64,000 nt of DNA from JAITVM01 sp031551135 (GTDB taxonomy: Bacteria; Bacillota; Clostridia; Lachnospirales; JAITVM01), in assembly GCA_031551135.1 (NCBI GenBank), contig JAVBOA010000036.1, positions 1 to 64,000 on the forward strand, in the 5' to 3' direction. Numbering within the stretch: the first letter of the stretch is position 1; each line of letters starts with the position of its first letter. Below are positions 25,020 to 32,871 of the stretch, in pieces. Under the pieces are notes generated by a model. The model was not told the DNA's origin, ran no database searches, and saw only the letters and a list, made by a program, of their open reading frames with translations. Position numbers and translations under genes: made by a program.

Positions 25020-25033
25020 AGAACATAAGTTCG
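25020..25033 (+). promoter_or_regulatory. LexA (DinR) SOS box of recA
   Basis: The string AGAACATAAGTTCG has the GAAC-N4-GTTC core of the Gram-positive SOS box. It is placed directly after the recA -10 element. It predicts LexA repression and DNA-damage induction of recA and probably recX. No lexA is in the window. Confidence 0.85.
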
Positions 25034-25050
25034 ATTAGTGGAGGTTAATT

Positions 25051-26217
25051 ATGGCTGATGATAAAATAAAAGCATTAGAGTCTGCAATAAACGATATTGA
25101 AAAAGCTTTCGGAAAAGGCTCTATTATGAAATTGGGAGAGGTGCGAACAGACAATATTCCGTCTGTTCCGACCGGCTCCTTGTCACTGGATTTAGCTTTG
25201 GGCGTTGGCGGCGTTCCTCGTGGACGTGTTATTGAGATTTATGGACCTGAGTCTTCCGGTAAGACCACGGTAGCTTTACATATTGTTGCCGAAGTGCAAA
25301 AAGCTGGAGGATATGCGGCTTATATAGACGCTGAACACGCTATGGATCCGATCTATGCAAAAAAAATCGGCGTAAATATAGACGAGCTTTATATTTCGCA
25401 GCCGGATGACGGCGAGCAGGCCTTGGAAATCGCCGAAGCAATGGTTAGGTCGGGCGCAATTGAGGTTGTTGTTATCGATTCGGTAGCGGCCTTGGTGCCG
25501 AGAGCAGAGATCGCCGGCGATATGGGCGACAGCCATATGGGCTTGCAGGCAAGGCTTATGAGCCAAGCTTTAAGAAAAATGACGGGATTTATTAACAAAA
25601 CGAACTGTATTTTGATTTTTATCAACCAATTACGTGAGAAAATCGGCGTTAGCTTTGGACCAAACGAAACAACAACCGGCGGACGCGCGCTTAAATTTTA
25701 CGCTTCCGTGCGTATGGAAATCAGACGCTCTGACTCTTTGAAAAGCGGAACAGATATAATCGGTAACCGCACAAAAGTTAAAATATCCAAAAATAAAGTT
25801 GCACCGCCTTTTAAAACTTGCGAATTTGATATTATTTACGGCGAGGGAATTTCTAAAGAAGGCGATATTTTGGATGTTGCCGCGGCGAATAATATCGTTT
25901 CAAAATCCGGCTCTTGGTATTATTATCAAAACGGCCAGCTCGGACAGGGCAAAGACAATATACGTACTTTTTTGAAAGAAAATAAAGATATTTGCAAATC
26001 AATCGAAGGCGAAGTCAGAACACTTTTCAATTTAAAACCGCTTGAGAAAAGTTCGGATAAAGTAACAGTTGCAATAGACAAAAAAGACAAAAAATCAAAA
26101 GGAAAATCTAAAAAAGAAGACAAAGAAAAAGACGAAAAAGAAGATAAAGAAAAAGCAGAGGATTCTTTTGTTGAAAGTGAAGTTGAAATTGATGATAATT
26201 TCCCTTCCGAAGAATAA
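25051..26217 (+). CDS. recA: Recombinase RecA
   Basis: The 388-residue protein pairs homologous DNA and triggers LexA self-cleavage. It has Walker A GPESSGKTT, Walker B VVVIDSVAAL, the L1/L2 DNA-binding regions (MGLQARLMSQALRK; INQLREKIGVSFGPNETTTG) and GRALKFYASVRMEIRR. The C-terminal tail is unusually long and charged (about 45 residues of Lys, Asp and Glu from about 340 on), a region known to tune RecA activity. GGAGG precedes the ATG. Promoter and SOS box are described separately; recX follows 35 bases downstream. Confidence 0.97.
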   Translation: MADDKIKALESAINDIEKAFGKGSIMKLGEVRTDNIPSVPTGSLSLDLALGVGGVPRGRVIEIYGPESSGKTTVALHIVAEVQKAGGYAAYIDAEHAMDPIYAKKIGVNIDELYISQPDDGEQALEIAEAMVRSGAIEVVVIDSVAALVPRAEIAGDMGDSHMGLQARLMSQALRKMTGFINKTNCILIFINQLREKIGVSFGPNETTTGGRALKFYASVRMEIRRSDSLKSGTDIIGNRTKVKISKNKVAPPFKTCEFDIIYGEGISKEGDILDVAAANNIVSKSGSWYYYQNGQLGQGKDNIRTFLKENKDICKSIEGEVRTLFNLKPLEKSSDKVTVAIDKKDKKSKGKSKKEDKEKDEKEDKEKAEDSFVESEVEIDDNFPSEE

Positions 26218-26252
26218 ATTTGTTTTGCCGTATATTTTTAAAGGGTGATTTT

Positions 26253-26882
26253 ATGGTTATTACAGATATTGTTATGCAGAGAAAAAACACTAAACGGTAT
26301 TCGGTTTTTATTGACGGAATATTTGCTTTCGGAATGTCTGATGTAGATATTTTATTTTATAAACTGAAAATCGGCGACGAAATTTTACCCGAACGATACG
26401 AATATATTTTAAACGAAGTAATTTATACAAAGGCAATGGAAAAAGCGACGCGTTTTTTAAGCTACCGCGTGCGCTCCGAAAAAGAAATCCGCGAAAAGCT
26501 AAAGCAAGATTTTTCGGACGAAATTACCCGCAGGGTTATTGAGGTTTTAAAAAATTATGAATATATCGATGACAGAGTTTTTGCCCGTGCTTTTATAAGC
26601 GACAGTATCAATTTAAAAAAAGACGGAAAATTTAAAATCAAATATAATTTATTTCAAAAAGGCGTTGACGAAGAAATCATTGAGGAAATTTTTGCGGAAT
26701 TTGAAGATAAAGGCGAAAACAACGTGATTAATTTGATAGATAAAAAAACAGGCGGCAAGCGCGATTTAGATATGAAAGCGAAAAAAAAGCTCTATTATTT
26801 TTTGAGCAACAAGGGTTATACATACGACGAGATTTCTCCGGCTTTTTCGAAATATTTTGCAGACGATTCATTATACGATTGA
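26253..26882 (+). CDS. recX: RecX, regulator of RecA
   Basis: The 209-residue protein modulates RecA filaments. It has tandem three-helix repeats, with the marker FLSYRVRSEKEIREKLKQ at about 65-82 and YIDDRVFARAFISD at about 105-118. The start is the ATG at 26253 after AAGGGTG; upstream in-frame codons reach back to the recA stop. Location directly after recA and in the same direction supports the assignment and shared SOS control. Confidence 0.92.
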   Translation: MVITDIVMQRKNTKRYSVFIDGIFAFGMSDVDILFYKLKIGDEILPERYEYILNEVIYTKAMEKATRFLSYRVRSEKEIREKLKQDFSDEITRRVIEVLKNYEYIDDRVFARAFISDSINLKKDGKFKIKYNLFQKGVDEEIIEEIFAEFEDKGENNVINLIDKKTGGKRDLDMKAKKKLYYFLSNKGYTYDEISPAFSKYFADDSLYD

Positions 26883-26895
26883 CATAAAAAATTTA

Positions 26896-26994
26896 TTGTG
26901 ATAACATTACAAATGCGTATATTTACCGCTCGAATATGTCAATACATTTTGTATACAAATTTCGGCGAGTTCAAATTATTAGGAGGTGTTGCAA
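26896..26994 (+). promoter_or_regulatory. Promoter and leader of rplU (possible L21 autoregulatory leader)
   Basis: TTGTGA (26896-26901) and TATATT (26918-26923) with a 16-base spacer form a likely promoter. The 60-base leader has CGCTCG and CGGCGAG arms that could pair. Firmicutes rplU transcripts often carry an L21-binding leader; I could not match its consensus in detail, so that part is tentative. Confidence 0.45.
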
Positions 26995-27306
26995 GTGTAC
27001 GCTATTATTCAAACAGGCGGAAAGCAGTTTAAAGTTTCTGAAGGCGATGTTATAAATGTTGAGCTTTTGAAAGTAAACGAAGGCGACAAATACAGCATTA
27101 GTGAAGTTCTTTTGATTGCTAACGGCGAAAATTTTAATATCGGTGCTCCTTTTGTAAACGGTGCTTCTGTTGAAACTACTGTTGTTTCGCATGGCAAAGA
27201 GAAAAAAGTTATCGTTTATAAATACAAGCGCAAATCCGGTTTTCATAAGAAAAAAGGTCATAGACAACCTTTTACTTCGCTTAAAGTGGAAAAAATTATA
27301 GGCTGA
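26995..27306 (+). CDS. rplU: Ribosomal protein L21
   Basis: The 103-residue large-subunit protein begins YAIIQTGGKQFKVSEGD after the start and ends with the family-typical KRKSGFHKKKGHRQPFTSLKV. The start is the GTG at 26995, eight bases after AGGAGG; an upstream GTG in frame overlaps the ribosome binding site. It heads the operon rplU-prp-rpmA. Confidence 0.95.
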   Translation: MYAIIQTGGKQFKVSEGDVINVELLKVNEGDKYSISEVLLIANGENFNIGAPFVNGASVETTVVSHGKEKKVIVYKYKRKSGFHKKKGHRQPFTSLKVEKIIG

Positions 27307-27308
27307 TT

Positions 27309-27641
27309 ATGATTAGTGTTAAAATTTTGCGGAACGCTAATGACGACCCCTATGGTTTTATTGTAAAAAACCACGGTAGCAGCATTGTTTGTTCGGCGGT
27401 TTCAATCTTGACATTAAACACAATTAACAGCATTGAATATTTGACGGGTGAAAAATTTGAATGTGACACTGAGCCTGACGGCGGTTTTATTAATTTTTCC
27501 CTTGTTGAAAAAGAAAACATAAACAAAGATGCTCTTTTACTTCTAAATTCATTTATTTTGGGCATAAAGGGCATTAAGTTGGATTATAAAAAACAAATTC
27601 TAGTTTCAGATTTGGGAGGTGCGCGCAATGTTAAGAATTAA
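27309..27641 (+). CDS. prp: Ribosomal-processing cysteine protease Prp
   Basis: The 110-residue protein removes the N-terminal extension of ribosomal protein L27 in Firmicutes. The catalytic cysteine lies in SSIVCSAVSILTLN (Cys28). The matching histidine is probably His22, aligned through GFIVKNH with the usual GF-V-GH pattern. The His-Cys spacing here is 6 residues against about 12 in the S. aureus protein, so the active-site loop looks shortened. The substrate is encoded by the next gene, which overlaps by 14 bases and keeps the cleavage motif. The gene starts two bases after rplU with no good ribosome binding site, which suggests translational coupling. Confidence 0.88.
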   Translation: MISVKILRNANDDPYGFIVKNHGSSIVCSAVSILTLNTINSIEYLTGEKFECDTEPDGGFINFSLVEKENINKDALLLLNSFILGIKGIKLDYKKQILVSDLGGARNVKN

Positions 27642-27918
27642 TTTGCAGTTTTTTGCTTCTAAAAAAGGTGTTGGCTCGTCTAAAAACGGGCGTGACTCCA
27701 AATCAAAAAGACTTGGTTGCAAAAGAGCCGATGGTCAATTTGTTTTAGCCGGCAATATTTTATATACTCAAAGAGGTACTAAGATTCATCCGGGCGAAAA
27801 CGTTGGACGTGGAAATAATGACAGCCTTTTTGCTTTGATTGATGGAATTGTTAGATTTGAAAGAAAAGGCAGAGATAAAAAGAAAGTTTCTGTTTACCCT
27901 AGAGAGATTGCAAAATAA
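27628..27918 (+). CDS. rpmA: Ribosomal protein L27 with cleavable N-terminal extension
   Basis: The 96-residue protein begins MLRINLQFFASKKGVGSSKN. The segment before ASKKG is the Firmicutes extension that Prp cuts after LQFF; processing is needed for ribosome function in S. aureus. The start is the ATG at 27628 with GGGAGG upstream, inside the end of prp. The body (GRDSKSKRLGCKRADGQFV, TKIHPGENVGRG) is standard. A terminator follows at 27936. Confidence 0.96.
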   Translation: MLRINLQFFASKKGVGSSKNGRDSKSKRLGCKRADGQFVLAGNILYTQRGTKIHPGENVGRGNNDSLFALIDGIVRFERKGRDKKKVSVYPREIAK

Positions 27919-27935
27919 TATATTTATATGATTAC

Positions 27936-27968
27936 AAAGCTTTCGAATTTTATGTTTGAAAGCTTTTT
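27936..27968 (+). terminator. Terminator of the rplU-prp-rpmA operon
   Basis: Arms AAAGCTTTC and GAAAGCTTT pair around a 13-base loop and run into TTTTTCT. Confidence 0.75.
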
Positions 27969-27974
27969 CTCATT

Positions 27975-28000
27975 ATACTGACGAACTTTATTGTCAGTAT
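27975..28000 (+). other. Hairpin between rpmA and obgE
   Basis: ATACTGAC and GTCAGTAT form a perfect 8-bp stem with a 10-base loop just after the rpmA terminator. The arm CTGACGAAC also starts hairpins near 2459 and 50775. Its role is unknown. Confidence 0.45.
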
Positions 28001-28048
28001 GTAGCAATATTATTAAAATGCAGTAAAAATAAAAAGGATGCAAAAATT

Positions 28049-29326
28049 ATGTTTATAGATAGAGCGAAAATATATATAAAAGGCGGTGACGGAGGACATG
28101 GATGTGTTTCGTTTTACCGTGCGAAATATATTACAAACGGCGGGCCGGACGGCGGCGACGGCGGAAAAGGCGGCGATATAATCTTTGAGGCGAATGCTTC
28201 TTTGAATAATCTCGTTGATTTCCGGCACAAAAGAAAATATCTTGCGGAACGCGGCGAAAACGGAGACAAGCGCAACCGCTCGGGAAAATCGGGAGAAGAT
28301 TTAATAATCAAAGTTCCTGTCGGAACGCTGATTAGGGAAGCTGTTTCGAATAAAGTTATGGCCGATATGATTGTAGACGGTGAGCAGAAAATTTTGATTA
28401 AAGGCGGAAAAGGCGGACGAGGAAACCAAAATTTCGCTACCTCAAAAATGCAGGCTCCGAAATACGCCGAAAACGGAAAATTATCCCGTGAATACGAAGT
28501 TGTTTTGGAATTAAAACTAATTGCCGATGTTTCGATAATCGGATTTCCGAATGTCGGAAAATCAACTTTGCTTTCGATGGTAACAAACGCTAATCCAAAA
28601 ATAGCGAATTATCATTTTACAACATTATCGCCGAATCTCGGTGTTGTTAAATCAAAATACGGTGATGATTTTGTACTTGCGGATATTCCCGGCTTGATTG
28701 AAGGCGCGAGCGAAGGCGTTGGCTTGGGGCACGAGTTTTTGCGGCATATCGAGCGCACAAAAGTCTTTGTACAGGTTGTGGACGGCTCGGGCTTGGAGGG
28801 CAACGACCCGCTTGAATCGATTGAAAAAATAAATATCGAATTAGAAAAATACAATCCAAAGCTTTTGGATAGACCGCAGATCATTGCTGTCAATAAAATG
28901 GATATTCCCGAAGCACAAGAAAATTTCGAGAAAATTCAGGATTTTTACAAAGATAAAAATATTCCTGTTGTTCCGATTTCGGCGGCGACAAACAGCGGAC
29001 TTGAGGAACTGATAAAAGTCATTTACGAGATAATCAAGGACAATAAGGATATTATTGTTTTTGATGAGGATTATGACGAATATTCGGATACAGTAATCGA
29101 TTCAGAGCCTTTTACAATTACGAAAATTTCGGATAACGAATACAATGTTGAGGGGCGCGCAATCGAAAAAATGCTGGGATTCACTAACCTCGATACCGAA
29201 AAGGGTTTTGCTTTTTTTCAGAGATATCTGCGTGAAAAAGGCATAATCGAACGTTTGGAAGAAATGGGAATTTCTGAAGGCGATACCGTAAAACTTTATT
29301 ACCACGAATTTGAGTTTTATAAATAG
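28049..29326 (+). CDS. obgE: GTPase ObgE/CgtA
   Basis: The 425-residue ribosome-assembly and stress GTPase has three domains. The glycine-rich Obg domain (1-158) contains KGGDGGHGCVSFYRAKY. The GTPase domain (about 159-330) has GFPNVGKST, DIPGLIEGA, NKMD and SAAT. The C-terminal OCT domain is about 345-425. The start is the ATG at 28049 after AAAGGATG; the in-frame ATG at 27956 lies in hairpin DNA. Confidence 0.95.
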   Translation: MFIDRAKIYIKGGDGGHGCVSFYRAKYITNGGPDGGDGGKGGDIIFEANASLNNLVDFRHKRKYLAERGENGDKRNRSGKSGEDLIIKVPVGTLIREAVSNKVMADMIVDGEQKILIKGGKGGRGNQNFATSKMQAPKYAENGKLSREYEVVLELKLIADVSIIGFPNVGKSTLLSMVTNANPKIANYHFTTLSPNLGVVKSKYGDDFVLADIPGLIEGASEGVGLGHEFLRHIERTKVFVQVVDGSGLEGNDPLESIEKINIELEKYNPKLLDRPQIIAVNKMDIPEAQENFEKIQDFYKDKNIPVVPISAATNSGLEELIKVIYEIIKDNKDIIVFDEDYDEYSDTVIDSEPFTITKISDNEYNVEGRAIEKMLGFTNLDTEKGFAFFQRYLREKGIIERLEEMGISEGDTVKLYYHEFEFYK

Positions 29327-29353
29327 ATTAATTTTTTTTGGAGGTAAAAATTT

Positions 29354-29647
29354 TTGATAAACACAAAACAAAGATCATATTTGCGTTCGTTGGCGAATAA
29401 TATTGATTCAATTTTTCAGGTAGGAAAAGCGGCAGTTACGCCGGAGCTTGTTTCCGCCTTGGACGACGCGCTGGAAAAACGTGAGCTTATAAAAATTTCT
29501 GTTTTAAATAATTGTGTGATGGACATAAAAGAAATTGCCGATACAATTTGTGAACGGACGCATTCTGAGCCTGTTCAAATTATTGGCAAAAAAATAGTCA
29601 TTTTCAGACAATCCAAAACTAAACCGACTATTGAACTGCCAAATTAA
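29354..29647 (+). CDS. yhbY: YhbY-type RNA-binding protein (CRM domain)
   Basis: The 97-residue single CRM domain protein binds pre-50S ribosomes. It has TKQRSYLRSLANN at the start, VGKAAVTPELVSALDDALEK where the family has its GKxG loop (here GKAA), and RELIKISVLNN. Start codon is TTG at 29354, nine bases after GGAGG; no ATG is available. Its place after obgE is common in Clostridia and fits a ribosome-assembly role. Confidence 0.88.
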   Translation: MINTKQRSYLRSLANNIDSIFQVGKAAVTPELVSALDDALEKRELIKISVLNNCVMDIKEIADTICERTHSEPVQIIGKKIVIFRQSKTKPTIELPN

Positions 29648-29649
29648 AT

Positions 29650-30519
29650 TTGTTTGGGGGGATAATTATCAAACGTCTTGTTTTAGTTATTTTGTTCATG
29701 CTGCTTTTTTCTGTAAAAGCGTTTGGCAATCCGATTAATAACAAATCTGTTGTGAAAATTATCGAAATAATAGACGGGGATAGTCTAAAAGTTTTGCAGG
29801 ATAACGGAAAAATATCGTTTGTGCGGCTTATTGGCGTGGATTGCAAAGGCAATGATTCTGCGTTCAAATTTTTGAATAACGAATTTATGGGCAAATCGGT
29901 TGTCGCTGTCTTGGATTCCACAATCGTGCCGTATTTCAACCGCTGGAATTTTGCGTATATTTATTCAGACGGTGTTTGCTTAAACAATACTTTATTGCAA
30001 AACGGCTATGCAAAGCCGAATTTAGCTCATGTTAATTCTGATTCGTATTACAATTTAACCGGAGCTTCGGTGGCCGCAAAACAGGCATCTATCGGGATTT
30101 GGTCAGAAAAATCCAATTTAAATGATGCGTTTTATAAAGAATATAAAATCAATATCAATACCGCACGTAAAAATATTTTAATGGAATATTTGAACGGAAT
30201 TGACGAAATGACCGCCAATAATATTATTATTTGCAGAAATATAAAACCGTTCAAATCCATTGAAGAAGTTAAAAATGTTTTTGGCATTACGAATGATATT
30301 TATATGAAAAATGAATTTTTGATGACCGTTAAAACTGATATTAATAAAGCAGGCTTTGAAGAATTAATGAGCCTCGGACATATGAGCGAAGAAAAAGCGA
30401 AAAGTATTTTGGATTACCGCTATAAAACTTTGTTCACAGATTTGAGCCAGCTCTATTCAAAAGCTTTTATCAGCAAAAACGAATACAATTTAATAGCCGA
30501 TTTTATAACGGCAGAATAA
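29650..30519 (+). CDS. Secreted SNase-like protein with ComEA-type helix-hairpin-helix motifs
   Basis: The protein has a signal peptide (KRLVLVILFMLLFSVKAFG), a staphylococcal-nuclease-like domain (about 25-160) and two helix-hairpin-helix DNA-binding motifs (about 165-285; ININTARKNILMEYLNGID and DINKAGFEELMSLGHM). In the nuclease domain the first arginine is kept (VRLIGVD), but the acidic residue after it is replaced (CKGND) and the second arginine position reads NRWNFAYIY, so catalysis is doubtful. The start is unclear. A TTG at 29650 has no site before it, while GGGGGG at 29656-29661 precedes ATA-ATT-ATC codons. The recorded start is the TTG. It may bind DNA outside the cell; function is unproven. 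Confidence 0.75.
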   Translation: MFGGIIIKRLVLVILFMLLFSVKAFGNPINNKSVVKIIEIIDGDSLKVLQDNGKISFVRLIGVDCKGNDSAFKFLNNEFMGKSVVAVLDSTIVPYFNRWNFAYIYSDGVCLNNTLLQNGYAKPNLAHVNSDSYYNLTGASVAAKQASIGIWSEKSNLNDAFYKEYKININTARKNILMEYLNGIDEMTANNIIICRNIKPFKSIEEVKNVFGITNDIYMKNEFLMTVKTDINKAGFEELMSLGHMSEEKAKSILDYRYKTLFTDLSQLYSKAFISKNEYNLIADFITAE

Positions 30520-30525
30520 AAAATT

Positions 30526-30558
30526 CCGCGCTTGGAAATTATATAGCGCGGTTTTTTT
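30526..30558. terminator. Intrinsic terminator between convergent genes
   Basis: CCGCGCT and AGCGCGG form a 7-bp stem followed by seven T on the plus strand. The minus side has an A-rich flank and so also a T-rich exit for the convergent gene. Confidence 0.85.
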
Positions 30559-30560
30559 GT

Positions 30561-31259
30561 CTATTTATTAATTTCGAAAGCCCAAAGCTTTCTTGATTCA
30601 TTTAAAATAATTTCCGGATTCCATGATTTTTTTGAATTTATGATGCTGTTTGGGTCGTTTACAAAAAAATCACCGTCTTTGTTGTAGCCTTTAATCACGA
30701 TATAATGTCCGCCTTTTGTAAAATGTCCGGCTTTTACAAGTGCCACAATCAGCTTTTCATTATCCAAAGCTTTTTTTATTTCGCTCTCATTTATTTCAAC
30801 TACACTGGGTTTTAGATTCAGCCTAAACGCGCCATCGGAAAAAAGTGCGCCTGAGGTCCCGACTTTTTCAACATAAAAACCGTTTTCCGCGCTGAATTTA
30901 GCCATATCTTTTGGGTTTTTCGGTGCATCTTTAAAAAAATAGCACTGAATCATCGATAAGCAGGTCGGGCCGCAGGCAGAGGTAGCGATAATTGTTTCTT
31001 TTCCGTAATTTAAAAATGCCCATCGTTTATCCCATTGTAAAAAAAGCGGAACGTCGTCGGTCAGTAAATCATTGCCGATATCAATATCCCTTGTATAATA
31101 ATTTGGAGTTTTAAGCATTTCTTTATAATAATCCGCCAATACATTTGTTTCGGGATAAACTTCAATCATATGCAATATATTTTCCGGAATTTCGCTCTCG
31201 GCGCAGAGAGGATTGCGGACAGCTAAAAATAAAATTAAAAATAATATCGAGCTTTTCAA
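30561..31259 (-). CDS. Secreted C39-like papain-fold peptidase
   Basis: The 232-residue protein has a signal peptide (about 1-20) and a C39-like domain: VPLFLQWDKRWAFLNYG, SACGPTCLSMI with the catalytic cysteine, GHFTKGGHYIVIKGY with the histidine, and VNDPNS with the third residue. This is the Peptidase_C39_2 pattern found in stand-alone secreted proteins, not in bacteriocin exporters. Start codon is TTG at 31257-31259 after GAGGTGAT. The substrate is unknown. It is transcribed alone, convergent with the nuclease-like gene. Confidence 0.8.
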   Translation of the reverse strand: MKSSILFLILFLAVRNPLCAESEIPENILHMIEVYPETNVLADYYKEMLKTPNYYTRDIDIGNDLLTDDVPLFLQWDKRWAFLNYGKETIIATSACGPTCLSMIQCYFFKDAPKNPKDMAKFSAENGFYVEKVGTSGALFSDGAFRLNLKPSVVEINESEIKKALDNEKLIVALVKAGHFTKGGHYIVIKGYNKDGDFFVNDPNSIINSKKSWNPEIILNESRKLWAFEINK

Positions 31260-31471
31260 AAAATCACCTCAATAATATTATTGAAGTAAATAAAGATTTT
31301 ATTCTTTATAGTATAGAATAATGGTAAAATATAATTATACATTTCGTATAAAATTAAATACAAATGAATAATTGTAAAAATTATGTAATCTTGTTTTCGC
31401 TTCTGTAAGTTATATTTAAAATAGTAAAAAATTGTTGATTACACTGCTTTATTATCTGAACGGAGGCATTT

Positions 31472-31903
31472 ATGAAAAAGATTATATTTTTAATGATTAG
31501 CTTATTGTTGCTTGTATCTTGCTCGAAAAAAACTCCAATCACCGCAGAAGATTTTAGTGCGAAAATGACAGAGGCAGGTTTCGAAATCGGCGAGGACGAG
31601 GTTGAGGGTGCAGACTTGGTAATGATTGCGCATAACGGAAATTACCAATTAGAACATTATACATTTAAGGACAAGGCGGCCGCCGAAACCGCATTTAACA
31701 ATGTTAAGGCAGGAATAGAAACAAATAAAACAACAGGATATGTTGAAACCTCGGTTGCGCTGGGTTCGCATGCGAAATATCAATTAACATCAGGAGAATT
31801 ATATTTTGTGGCTTCTTATATAGATAATACTTTAATTTATGCTTCGTCGAGCAAGGCTGATACGGACAAAGTAAAAGAGCTTTTTGATACGCTGGGATAT
31901 TAA
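31472..31903 (+). CDS. Small lipoprotein, unknown function
   Basis: The 143-residue protein has a lipoprotein signal ending LLLLVSC, so Cys17 should be lipidated. The rest is a compact alpha/beta domain with no motif I recognise; the pattern ALGSHAKYQLTSGELYFVASYIDN suggests paired strands. GGAGG precedes the ATG. The gene that follows also encodes a lipoprotein, 60 bases on. The 212 bases upstream are AT-rich with no clear promoter match. Confidence 0.75.
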   Translation: MKKIIFLMISLLLLVSCSKKTPITAEDFSAKMTEAGFEIGEDEVEGADLVMIAHNGNYQLEHYTFKDKAAAETAFNNVKAGIETNKTTGYVETSVALGSHAKYQLTSGELYFVASYIDNTLIYASSSKADTDKVKELFDTLGY

Positions 31904-31963
31904 TCCTAATAGCAAAATTGACGATATTTAATAATAAAATTTCTTACAAAGGAAAATGATTCT

Positions 31964-32758
31964 ATGAATTCGAAAATCTTTGTTTTACTTACCGTATGCC
32001 TAGCGCTGACAGGCTGCGGAATGGAAGCCTCTGAAAAAGCCAAAGGAAAAGAACAGGTAAAAAAATATTCCCAAGCTTTTATCCGGCAAGCTAAAAAGCA
32101 ATATGGAGAAAAAGCAAAAGTAAAAAAAATCTCTTTTGGCGTTGACATTTTTGGGGATGCGTTAGCAGGTCCGGCAGAGAAGAAAGTAAACAACACCCTC
32201 ACCGGCAAAATCACTGCCGACGGTAAAACATTTAAAGCTCTTTATTTTATTGAAACTAATGAAATTTACAGTTTGAAAAATTATGATGCGATTCTGGATT
32301 CTCTGGAAGAATATTTTGATTATTTGGGTCTTGATATAATAGATTCAAGTATTTTTAACAGCGCATATATTGAAGAGCCTTTGCCGGATAATATAAAAAC
32401 CTATGAAGACTTGATAAGAAATGGATATTACTTCGATGCGCGTATATTTGTGGGTGATAAGCTGGACAAATTGACTGTTGAAGATTTTGAAAAACTTAAA
32501 AACTTTTGGGATAATTTGAATCAGGCGGATTATGACCCTTCAAATGGAGTAGGGACTGTTACTTTTATTCAAGTGGAAAACGAAAGTAAAATTGGTATAT
32601 TAAAAAACTCAGGCGGCACAGGATTTTCATATAAAGGAACAGTATATGATTCCGAAAAAAAAGAATATGTTGATGAATTTGAGTATTATGGTATATTATC
32701 TTCGATTAGTCTTAAATATATACACCGTGAATTTCGCTTTACTTATTTGGAAAGATAG
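31964..32758 (+). CDS. Lipoprotein, unknown function
   Basis: The 264-residue protein has a lipobox LALTGC (Cys18) and a lysine-rich start after it. No known domain is recognised. The C-terminal half holds KNFWDNLNQADYDPSNGVGT and alternating hydrophobic strands, consistent with a secreted alpha/beta fold. It probably forms a pair with the preceding lipoprotein. It ends 27 bases before an intrinsic terminator. Confidence 0.75.
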   Translation: MNSKIFVLLTVCLALTGCGMEASEKAKGKEQVKKYSQAFIRQAKKQYGEKAKVKKISFGVDIFGDALAGPAEKKVNNTLTGKITADGKTFKALYFIETNEIYSLKNYDAILDSLEEYFDYLGLDIIDSSIFNSAYIEEPLPDNIKTYEDLIRNGYYFDARIFVGDKLDKLTVEDFEKLKNFWDNLNQADYDPSNGVGTVTFIQVENESKIGILKNSGGTGFSYKGTVYDSEKKEYVDEFEYYGILSSISLKYIHREFRFTYLER

Positions 32759-32785
32759 ATGCAATTTCTTTTCTATATATCAAAA

Positions 32786-32823
32786 AAAAGAACAGGACAG
32801 CTTTTATGCCCTGTTCTTTTTTT
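32786..32823 (+). terminator. Terminator of the lipoprotein genes
   Basis: An 11-bp stem, AAAAGAACAGG / CCTGTTCTTTT with a 13-base loop, ends in a T-run. The preceding string TTCTTTTCTATATATCAAAA (32765-32784) looks like an end fragment of the inverted-repeat element. Confidence 0.85.
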
Positions 32824-32833
32824 GATATTATAC

Positions 32834-32867
32834 CGGCGAACGAATGTAAAAAAATTCTCGTTCGCCG
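32834..32867 (-). terminator. Hairpin after the GGDEF/EAL gene
   Basis: CGGCGAACGA and TCGTTCGCCG form a perfect 10-bp stem just past the stop codon of the minus-strand gene. There is no T-run on the minus exit side, so it may end transcription weakly or protect the transcript end. Confidence 0.5.
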
Positions 32868-32871
32868 AATT

